Assembly (NCBI GenBank): GCA_037447655.1
Contig: JBBHKE010000010.1
Location: 59,863 to 74,217 of the forward strand
Direction: 5' to 3'
Source: Zygnema cylindricum
Taxonomy: Eukaryota > Streptophyta > Zygnematophyceae > Zygnematales > Zygnemataceae
Length of the DNA: 14,355 bases
Position 1 is the stretch's first letter. Each line of letters begins with the position of its first letter. Below, piece after piece: positions 8,068-14,355 of this stretch. Position numbers and translations under genes: made by a program. A model generated the notes under the pieces. That model ran no database searches, had not been told where the DNA came from, and was given only the letters and a program-made list of their open reading frames with translations.

Positions 8068-8075
8068 ATAATTTG
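8068..8075. repeat. Target-site duplication, right copy (hAT copy 2)
   Basis: ATAATTTG directly after the CACTA end; identical to 7213-7220. Confidence 0.9.
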
Positions 8076-9299
8076 AATAGAGATGTCTACTTATTCTTTA
8101 AACATAATAACTATCATCTCCAACTACATGTGTAATTCAAAATGCAAAGCATCGTTTCTGTATTGATATTTGGAAATTTACGGGACTCACCTTAATGGTG
8201 AACTACAAGTAATTTGAGAACCACAAGGTATGACAACAGGTGTTTGCATATTTCCTAGTAATAGAAAGGCTCCTTATATTCCACATTACCTATAGCTACT
8301 AGTGTAAAACATTCTTTGGGTACTCAAAGTATTTTTTCATTAAATAATTATTGAACTTTTGATCGCGAGGTCGAGTTCAAACGGCGAGACTTGATTCTTC
8401 AACTAAAAATAACAAATCAACGCCCAAACATTCCAAGTGCCTGAAAAATGCGAATAGTACCAATTGGAACGCTTTTATTTGTGTTTATCAAAAAAACATT
8501 TATCAAAATTTGATTGGCTCCATGTGGATGATTTTCATACCAATTTTGGCGTTTGTCACTATTGTGGACAGGGCATCAAAACCCATTTTTGAAGAACAAT
8601 TTTATGAAATCTAATAAAAAATGTTTTAGGTTGACTATGTAACACTTCACGTCATTTCACTTTACTTCTTCCCATCTAGGCCAATAGGCTATACGATATG
8701 ACTGTCAAAGTAGACTATTGGTACAATTTTTGGGATCTTTGACAAGCCATATCTCAACAATGCTCTACCAATTTAATCTATTATGTATGGTTGTAGAGGA
8801 TTTAGCAAGACCTTTCCAACCAACTAAAGTTTTTCTAGAACACATGGTTGGTATTGACGGAGATATGGCAAAAAACGTGGTGATTTTTTGAAGTAATGAT
8901 GTGGTAAAAAAAAATAGCATTCTACAACATAGTACTAAATAGGTTCATTTGTGTTGATCGTATTGCTAAGTATCATATTTTTGTATTTTGTCATCTTGGA
9001 ACTCTACATTGGCTCGAAGATGAAGGAACAAAATTCTCTCAATTTTGTCCTTTGTGCAAACCCTAATTTAATAAAAAACGACTTCATTCATAACCTCTCT
9101 TTGCCATCTTCTTGCTATTTTGGAGTTACATTGTGGTTTTTGCCGATAGTCTCTTGTTTGACAACAAGGGCAGTTGGGGAGATTTTGCCAATTACATTTT
9201 TCTCTTGGACTAGAAAGATAGTTTTGTCGACTCTCCGGGTTGGAGAGATTTTTGAAGATTTTTGGATTTTGGAATTTCAGGAAGCTAATTGGGGACATC
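8076..9299. other. AT-rich intergenic DNA, no gene seen
   Basis: About 1.2 kb without a credible gene. One inverted pair is visible: GCCATATCTC at 8746-8755 and its complement GAGATATGGC at 8860-8869, about 105 bp apart. The open frame starting at 8951 begins at a non-ATG codon and runs into the pyrimidine repeat to its right; its first part has hydrophobic stretches but no recognisable family. Confidence 0.45.
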
Positions 9300-9507
9300 T
9301 TACCTCCTTTTTTGTCTCCTCCCTTTCAATCTTCTTTCACTCTTCTTTTCCTCTGCTTTCATTCTTTTACTCTTCTCTTACTCTTCTTTTCCTCTTCTTT
9401 TCCTCTTCTTTTACTCTTCTACTCTTCTTTTCCTTTTCTTTTCATTCTTCATTTCCTCTTTTTCACTCTTCTTTTACTCTTCTTGTGCTTTTCTTTTCAT
9501 GTTTTTT
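9300..9507. repeat. TC-rich imperfect repeat
   Basis: Plus strand made of TCTTCTTTT(C/A)CTCT-like words of about 10-12 bp. Three overlapping plus-strand frames stay open across it, giving Phe/Ser/Leu-rich peptides, which is a composition artefact. Confidence 0.88.
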
Positions 9508-9840
9508 TTGAATGGTGAATAGCTTCTGATAAGTTAGGATTGCGAACCATTGTTCGACCGCTTAATAAAGCTTATAATTATTAAATATATATGGAAGAAC
9601 TATAAAACATAATTTTTCCTATATACTAAATATAATTATTTAATCCTAGCCTTAATCACTAATTTTGGTTTTTGAGAGGATTTAAAAATTTCGAAATTGA
9701 AAAACCGTTTTAAGTTGATAGTTAATATTTGTTTGTAGAATGTTTAACCGAATATAGAACGTCGCAAGAAAAAAATAAAAAAATTACGCATACCTATTAA
9801 GAAAACTACATTATTTTATCATCGGCTATGCAATGATGTG
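9508..9840. other. AT-rich DNA, no gene seen
   Basis: No coding frame, RNA gene or repeat that I can support. Confidence 0.4.
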
Positions 9841-9880
9841 AAGCAAAAGCAAAAGCAAAAGCAAAAGCAAAAGCAAAAAA
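9841..9880 (+). repeat. (AAAAGC)n hexanucleotide repeat
   Basis: About six uninterrupted copies of AAAAGC, followed by a poly-A run and then a poly-T run. Confidence 0.95.
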
Positions 9881-9953
9881 AAAAAAGTTAATTTTTTTTT
9901 TTCACTCCATTCGAACAAATCCACCCCAAACGATAACAAACTTAAAATACCTA

Positions 9954-10038
9954 TCTTTCAATAAATTCATTTTTGTCTTCCAATAAATTCAATTTTTGTT
10001 TCCAATAAACTCATTTTTTGTCTTTCAATAAATACACC
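9954..10038 (+). repeat. 22-bp minisatellite, about four copies
   Basis: Units at 9954, 9976, 9999 and 10021 follow TCTTTCAATAAATTCATTTT with 22-23 bp spacing and a few substitutions. Confidence 0.88.
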
Positions 10039-10713
10039 ACACAAGGAAATTATTTTTTAAGGTCGTCTTCAAATCCCTGGTCCTAAGGTTATAATAATAA
10101 AGAAAAAAAAATCTTACAAATCCTAAAATTTGGCCTTGAATGAGTTTTTCGGCAAAAACTTAAAACTGAAATGTTTTGACTTAACTCTGGAAGAACGGAA
10201 AACGGAACTGTATGCTAAAAATCATAAAATTACCAAAAAAAGTTTTTTTTTTCCAATTTCCTGCACAAAAGACTGATCGAGAAAATCTGCCCGGGAGTAG
10301 AAAAACTAAAAACTTGTTCTCATTCCACTTATGAATCTTTGCTCGTATTTTCTTCCAATTTGTGAATACCGACACCTAAATATTTATAAGGAAATGGATA
10401 CAAATAGAACATACTGATTTCGGTTCATTTTGACCACTCCGAAAAGATTAGAAAAAGTAAAAGAAAAAAAAACGGAGGGGATAAACCATTTGTACAGAAC
10501 CACAGTTCTATTTTTCACCAACATCCTTGCCTTTTTTTCTCGAGGGAGAGAAAGGATACAACAACTATTCACCTTATAACATAACCTTCAATCTACGCTC
10601 CGACCTAAAATCTGTATATTTCATTCCTTAGCAATAATATCTACTTAACAAAAAAGAAAAAAAAACATTCTGCTAGTAGTCGAGGATTCCAGTAGTTTTT
10701 CGGGACACAAAAC
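10039..10713 (-). other. 3' flank and probable 3' UTR of the kinase gene
   Basis: Sequence downstream of the stop codon of the minus-strand kinase gene. The part nearest the stop is probably 3' UTR, but I see no clear AATAAA signal on the minus strand, and plant poly(A) signals are often degenerate, so I place no end. The short frames here (for example 10384-10572) have no recognisable domain. Confidence 0.4.
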
Positions 10714-11079
10714 TTATCGAGGACCCGACAAATTGTACCCGATAATACTCACATCGGTACCGGTTCCGGTTCTCGAAGAAGCAGAAGTCCCCGTCATTAA
10801 ACCGGGAACGTCCCACTCATGAGTACTCGTTCCGATTTCCGAATCTTGTTTTTGCCATAAAGTCCAAGCTTTTTCTAGCCCGTCTCCTTGTAAAAGACGA
10901 ATACATTCGGCCATACTCGGTCTCATATTTACGTCTTCTGTAAGACATAAAAGGGCAACCTGTACCATATCTTCTAAAACTTCGGTTTGGTATTCTCCTT
11001 CGACGACATCGATATCGATAAGTCGTAACTCGATGTCGATCATTTGACTCAAGCGCCCCTCTTGAAAGCTCGACGAAAA
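10714..11079 (-). CDS. Last kinase exon: subdomain XI and C-terminal tail
   Basis: 366 bp including the stop codon. The acceptor is TTTTTTAG at 11080, after a run of T. I start it at [15 protein letters not shown] because this aligns without gaps to the SERK segment VKGLLKEKKLE after the preceding Trp (phase 0). It carries [31 protein letters not shown], a Ser/Thr/Gly-rich linker and the end YNLSGPR. The final SGPR of SERK/NIK proteins is conserved. Confidence 0.93.
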   Translation of the reverse strand, partial: FSSSFQEGRLSQMIDIELRLIDIDVVEGEYQTEVLEDMVQVALLCLTEDVNMRPSMAECIRLLQGDGLEKAWTLWQKQDSEIGTSTHEWDVPGLMTGTSASSRTGTGTDVSIIGYNLSGPR

Positions 11080-14000
11080 CTAAAAAAAAAAAAAAAATGC
11101 ATAAGAAACATCGAGTTAGACATTTTTTCCGATTAGCGACCTTCTGATTAGCGATTTTCTTGTTGAAAGGTGGTAGGATTTTTTAGGGTGTTTTTCCTCA
11201 CTATCCATACGGAGAAACGGTATATGAGAGATCCGTAATTTGTAGTCATCAAGAACATGGAAAAACAAAAAACTATTAATGTTGCTGTAATGGATAGTAT
11301 TCACATGGCATGTCTCAAAAATTTCCTTACCGTCACTCTTACTATTTTTGCTTTGGTATATACAACCTTCAAATACGTATGATAAAGAACAGATTTCGTA
11401 TTTGTAAAGTACACACATTTGTATTACAATAAAGTAAAACGTGTTTGTGGTACAATAATGCACAAACATTGGTAGTACAATGAAATACACGTTGGTAATA
11501 CAATAAAGTACTTATATTGCTAATACAATAAAGTACATATGTTGGTAGTACAATATTGTGCATTAAGTAAACATATTTTTAGTACAAATTAGGGGGAAAT
11601 ATGTTTCACCACATTTATTTTTCTAATTCAGCCTCAACGTACTTCATATACATACGTACATTTACCATACCTAGTTCGTATGAAAAAGACGAGTCGTAAA
11701 CTTTTTTTATTTCCTCTCTTCTCTTACTTACTTCCTCTCTTCTTTTTCCCCTCCCTTTTCCTGTTCTCTTTTCCTCCTATACATCTTTTCCCATCTATCC
11801 CTCTCGCTCTGTTTCTCTCCCTCAATTTCTGCACTCTTGTTTCTCTCCTCTTCCACTTTCTCTCCCTCCTTTTTCTTTCCTTCCACTTATCGTTTAAGAT
11901 TATACCTCCGCTAATGAAAATTGGCGAATCCCTTAATTAATAGTCCACCAAAACACATTTCAACATTTTTGGGAAATCAAATACAACAATATAATCTTTT
12001 GCCATTTGCATTTCCTATGCAAGAGGATGACGATGTACAAATTTTAAAAAGTCGTAAAAAGACGGGCAAATTTTTGCTATTCATGTCAGAGTTTCCAGCT
12101 TCCATCCTTTTGTGTACCAAAAATGGACTCTCTCTCTCCTCCCCTACCGTTAATGAACAACAGTCTCTCGCCCTCCCCCCACACTCTTCCTCTCCCTATC
12201 CGGCTCTCTTCACACCTCCTCTCCCTCAATTAATGTATCAATTACATGTATAGGAAACGATGAGGCTGAAATAGCAAAGAATATAAGGAGAAAATAGTTC
12301 CCCCCTACATATATTGGTAACACAACAAAGTACACATATTGGTAACACTTGGTAGTACAATAAAGTAAATTTATTGATAACAATTTACATATATAATACA
12401 ACAAAGTACACAATGATAGTGTATGGCCGGTTATCGACAATAGTTGTGAGATCGATATTCATTGAAAACTTCGGTTTTCATTGGTATTGAGACTCTTCTG
12501 ACAATAATATGGTCTTTGCCACATATCTAATTTGTATTCTCTCAATAAACATCACCACTATTGAACCCCGATAATAATATTCAACAACTTATTACCCGAG
12601 GATTCTTCTGGCATTTTGAATTTTTATTTTAAAGACACCTATGATGTAGGTCCATCTTTTCCTTCCAATTAGCCACACAAAAAGTGAAAAATCTCTTTTC
12701 GTCTTAAAACATGGAAGATATTTCTTTTCCTTTTTATTTCATTTGTTTATTATTTATTTTCAAACTCACCCATGATTTAAGTCCATCTTTCGCTTCAGGT
12801 TCTCGACTTAATTCCGATGCGTCTTTTCCAGTGACCATTTCCAAAAGAAAAACCCCAAAACTATAAACATCACTTTTTTCGGATGTTTTTCCAGTTGAAA
12901 TATACTCTGCATAAGACAAAAATAACAATAACAACAATTACAACAACAGAAACAAAAAAAAAACAACGACAGAAACAAAAAAAAAACAAAAACAAAAACA
13001 AAAAAACTAAACAAAAACAAAACAAAAAAACACAAACGTTTTTAATAAACACAATGTTATGGTAACTCACTCGACGTAAAATCATCTTAAGAAACTGAAG
13101 CTTTAGCTTTTTTTATCTTAAATCATACCTCGACAAACTAGAATTAAGACAGAGAAAAGCTGCAAAAAAAAACTCATTTACCCTTTTCACCTAGTCAAAC
13201 TAATTAAAACTGTAGATATTGAAAAAGCAATAAAATAAAAAAAAACAGTTCACCTCCACAAACTAAACCAAAACCTGAGAGAAGTTGCAAAAAACCGACC
13301 ACTTTTCTACCAAACTATAGATTAAAACTGCGAAAAAGTAGAAAAGTAGTAACTTCTTTCACCGGGATAAGACAAACTAAATCAAAACTGTCGAAATTTG
13401 TAAAAAAAAAAATCTTTTACCTGGAGCAATATGTCCAAAGGTTCCTCTAACAACTGTCGTCAAATGTGTCTCCATATCATTTATTTCTTTTGCGAGACCG
13501 AAATCGGCCACTACCGCCTCATATCTTGCATTCAAAAGAACATTTGCTGCCTAATAAAAAAAAAAAAAATCCCAGAGTTTTTAGGGTTTTTTAGGGTGTT
13601 TTTTAGAGTTATTTAGAGTTTTTTAGGGTTTCCCTTTCAAACAAAAAACAACCTCAAACAAAAGACAAGAGACCTTTCCACTTCAAATTTCCCTTTTTTA
13701 TGAAACTGGTTCTCTGGGTATGAGAAAAAAAAAATCATTGTCCGGCGTGACAAGCAGAGTATATAAAAATTTCAAGGCCAATCATTCTAGAATAACTTCA
13801 TTTTTTCATTTTTTTTTTTTTTTTTTAAGTTTCCTCACACTCTTGCTTTCGTTACTTCAATTTCTTTTACTTCGATTCTAACTCTAATTTCTCTACTCTA
13901 CTAGCAAATTATACATCTTTCACCTTAACAAGTTGACGAAAAAAATTCACGTTTTCCCAATATTTCCGCTCTCCTGAAAAAAATCCCATTTTTTTCGGTT

Positions 14001-14235
14001 TTAACGTTCCGAAAAAACCCTTGATTTTCAGCTTTTCTTTGGTGAAATAACATATATTCACATCAAAATAATCTTTAACTTCCGAACAAAATTTATAATC
14101 TGTTTTTTACCTTCACATCTCGATGAATAATCCGCGTTTCGCAATCGTCGTGTAAATAAGCCAATCCTTCAGCCGCCCCAATAGCAATTCTTCGACGGAG
14201 TTGGAGGGATAAGGGAGGGATTCCACTGCTTCGAT
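10714..14235 (-). CDS. SERK/NIK-like receptor kinase (LRR-RLK II), 3' part of gene
   Basis: C-terminal half of a plant membrane receptor-like Ser/Thr kinase; family members are co-receptors or partners of LRR receptors at the plasma membrane. Exons: complement(14111-14235, 13421-13550, 12770-12906, 10714-11079), with intron phases 0, 1 and 0. The joined frame gives about 252 residues; SERKs are usually near 620, so LRRs, membrane span and the N-lobe lie beyond the right edge. Visible in order: [19 protein letters not shown] (catalytic loop, RD kinase with its Asp and Lys), DFGLAK (Mg-binding), activation loop [34 protein letters not shown], the subdomain XI Arg in MRPSMAE, and the tail ending LSGPR. 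GTxGHIAPEY, LLQGDGL..AW and terminal SGPR are characteristic of [18 protein letters not shown] leans towards NIK, so I cannot choose between the two. No stop or frameshift; all splice sites are GT-AG. It looks intact but diverged. Confidence 0.92.
11409..11590 (+). repeat. Intronic minisatellite, cluster 1 (about 25-bp unit)
   Basis: Roughly seven imperfect copies of a unit close to GTACATATGTTGGTAGTACA followed by ATAAA. On the gene's strand this reads TTTATTGTA...ACCAAC...TAC. Frames through it give repetitive Tyr/Cys/Leu peptides, which are artefacts. Confidence 0.85.
11690..11893. repeat. Pyrimidine-rich tract in intron 3
   Basis: Plus strand CT-rich (purine-rich on the transcribed sense strand), built of TTTCCTCTCTTCTC-like words. 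Confidence 0.8.
12127..12232. repeat. Second pyrimidine-rich tract in intron 3
   Basis: CTCTCTCTCCTCCCC and CCCTCCCCCC-like sequence on the plus strand. Confidence 0.65.
12305..12412 (+). repeat. Intronic minisatellite, cluster 2 (same family as cluster 1)
   Basis: About four imperfect copies of the same GTACA.ATATTGGTAACACA.AAA unit as at 11409-11590, some 715 bp away in the same intron. Confidence 0.8.
12770..12906 (-). CDS. Kinase exon: APE to subdomains IX-X
   Basis: 137 bp; acceptor TTATGCAG at 12907 and donor TGG|GTGAGT at 12769. It completes the APE Glu, then reads [20 protein letters not shown] and on through LEMVTGK to DGLKSW. This matches the SERK segment EYLSTGKSSEKTDVF through LLDW. 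If the intron were retained, about ten extra residues would follow before a stop. Confidence 0.92.
12907..13420 (-). other. Intron 2 (numbered within the window), 514 bp
   Basis: Phase 1, GTAAAAG...TTATGCAG, splitting the APE Glu codon. Its 5' part is an array of about 60-bp repeats and its 3' part is a CAA-rich (plus strand) tract. Confidence 0.88.
12911..13046 (+). repeat. CAA/CAAAAA-rich low-complexity tract
   Basis: ACAACAA and CAAAAA words on the plus strand; on the gene strand a T-rich TTGTTTTTG run lying just before the acceptor, where it would serve as the polypyrimidine-like stretch. Confidence 0.85.
13127..13422 (-). repeat. Five-copy array of 52-63-bp repeats ending at the splice donor
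   Basis: Units begin (plus strand) at 13127, 13189, 13252, 13309 and 13361, with the next boundary at 13419. Each starts with ACC(T/A/G), followed by an ACAAACTA-like word, ATTAAAACTG, GAGAAAAG.TGCAAAAA and a TTTT end. On the gene strand each boundary reads NGGT. The last is the genuine donor AG|GTAAAA. Confidence 0.8.
13421..13550 (-). CDS. Kinase exon: DFG and activation loop
   Basis: 130 bp; acceptor TTATTAG at 13551 and donor CCAG|GTAAAAG at 13420. It encodes AANVLLN, then [13 protein letters not shown] and the loop [16 protein letters not shown]. The Thr pattern of the BAK1/SERK activation loop (THVTTAVRGT) is kept. It ends with one base of the APE Glu codon (phase 1). Its donor sits on the boundary of an intronic repeat array. 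Confidence 0.92.
13551..14110 (-). other. Intron 1 (numbered within the window), 560 bp
   Basis: Phase 0, GTAAAAAA...TTTATTAG, interrupting HRDVK|AAN. AT-rich, with poly-A/T runs and a telomere-like repeat near its 3' end on the gene strand. Confidence 0.88.
13574..13631 (+). repeat. Telomere-like degenerate repeat
   Basis: About six copies of AG(G/A)GTTTTTT with 9-12 bp spacing. TTTAGGG, the plant telomere unit, occurs three times. The spacing is not a clean 7 bp, so this is a telomere-like microsatellite and not a true telomere tract. Confidence 0.65.
14111..14235 (-). CDS. Kinase exon: subdomains VIa-VIb (catalytic loop)
   Basis: 125 bp with canonical borders: acceptor TTAAG before 14235 and donor AAG|GTAAAA at 14110. 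The first codon is split, with one base coming from an upstream exon outside the window. It encodes the helix [19 protein letters not shown] and the catalytic HRDVK, with the cut right after that Lys (phase 0). The Cys before HRD ([11 protein letters not shown]) matches SERKs (DHCDPKIIHRD). Confidence 0.9.
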
Positions 14236-14355
14236 CTTAACCAAGAATAGAAGTTTTAAAAAAAAAGAGAGAAGGAGAGGGAGGGGACAAAAGGAAAGAG
14301 AGTAGAAAGAGAGAAGAAAGAGAGACGAAAGAAAAGAGAATAAAGAGAGGAGAGG
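14236..14355 (-). other. Partial intron upstream of the first visible exon
   Basis: Begins with the acceptor CTTGGTTAAG (gene strand) and continues off the window. From about 14262 it is GA-rich on the plus strand, that is CT-rich in the transcript, as suits a branch and pyrimidine region. Any exon further upstream lies outside. Confidence 0.75.
14262..14355. repeat. GA-rich tract at right edge
   Basis: AGAGAGGAGAAAGAGA-like purine run on the plus strand, similar in style to the left edge of the window. Confidence 0.88.

Larger units (their letters stand above)
7213..8075 (+). mobile_element. Non-autonomous hAT-type element, copy 2 (847 bp)
   Basis: The element spans 7221-8067. Its left end is TAGTGTTGTGTATCG, and the right end is its exact complement ending CACTA. 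The inverted repeat is 15 bp perfect, and 18 of 19 with the next bases. The flanks are ATAATTTG on both sides (7213-7220 and 8068-8075), a perfect 8-bp target-site duplication. Both ends have dense subterminal CGATA/TATCG words; the interior is GTAC- and CCGTACA-rich. The frames inside (up to about 99 codons) show no transposase, zinc-finger BED or hAT dimerisation domain. I conclude it is a deletion derivative or MITE mobilised in trans. The intact duplication suggests it is fairly recent. Confidence 0.88.
11080..12769 (-). other. Intron 3 (numbered within the window), 1690 bp, repeat-rich
   Basis: Phase 0, GTGAGT...TTTTAG. It holds two minisatellite clusters of one family and two pyrimidine-rich tracts (on the plus strand). 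The open frames inside it, such as 11921-12253 (plus), encode no recognisable domain and are not called. Confidence 0.85.

Noticed and set aside
8458-8591. Short frame containing VCHYCGQG, resembling a zinc-knuckle or CxxC motif
   Set aside because: About 43 codons between stops, only one CxxC pair, no second half of a knuckle, and no retroelement genes or long terminal repeats around it.
8746-8869. GCCATATCTC/GAGATATGGC as ends of a small transposon
   Set aside because: Only 10 bp of symmetry at about 105 bp spacing, and no matching direct repeat outside; not enough to call an element.
8951-9511. 186-codon frame with hydrophobic N-terminal part
   Set aside because: It has no ATG at its start, no recognisable domain, and its C-terminal third is the TC-rich repeat.
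10039-10713. A poly(A) signal for the kinase gene
   Set aside because: I found no AATAAA on the minus strand close to the stop codon and would be guessing among A/T-rich words.
11116-11563. Minus-strand frames within the large kinase intron as extra exons
   Set aside because: They lie after a well-supported donor, and part of the coding potential comes from the intronic minisatellite; the joined kinase exons need no extra sequence to align with SERK/NIK proteins.
11921-12253. 110-codon plus-strand frame in the kinase intron
   Set aside because: It starts at a non-canonical codon, ends in CT-rich repeat translation and has no recognisable domain.

Overview
This is a nuclear window from a land plant. 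The argument rests on one recognisable gene: the 3' part of a spliced leucine-rich-repeat receptor-like kinase of the plant-specific SERK/NIK group (LRR-RLK subfamily II), on the minus strand at 10714-14235. Four exons joined by three GT-AG introns give about 252 residues, from the middle of the kinase domain to the stop; the receptor part lies beyond the right edge. The protein diverges from typical flowering-plant SERKs, so I do not name a species or lineage.

Left third (1-3349): no gene. It holds a GA microsatellite and a long degraded purine tract (1-865), a pyrimidine tract (985-1335) with a 132-bp-period duplication, a G+T-rich block (1447-2060) with a duplication of about 218 bp, and a nested hexamer-based satellite (about 2130-2790).

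Middle (3350-8075): a cluster of small non-autonomous DNA transposons making up roughly a fifth of the window. There is a 304-bp inverted-repeat element with near-matching 8-bp flanks (3828-4131). Next come three abutting elements sharing a terminal inverted repeat of about 24 bp (4643-5900); one junction between them is a 77-bp perfect palindrome. Two hAT-type relatives in opposite orientation follow (6148-6615 and 7221-8067), the second with a perfect 8-bp target-site duplication. No transposase is visible. A GTAC-rich tandem repeat separates the two hAT copies.

Right part (8076-14355): AT-rich DNA with simple repeats up to about 10050, then the 3' flank of the kinase gene and the gene itself. 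Its introns carry minisatellites, CT and CAA tracts and a short telomere-like repeat. In one intron an array of about 60-bp repeats has its repeat boundary exactly on the real splice donor.

The elements and the kinase gene show no functional link; they are neighbours only.
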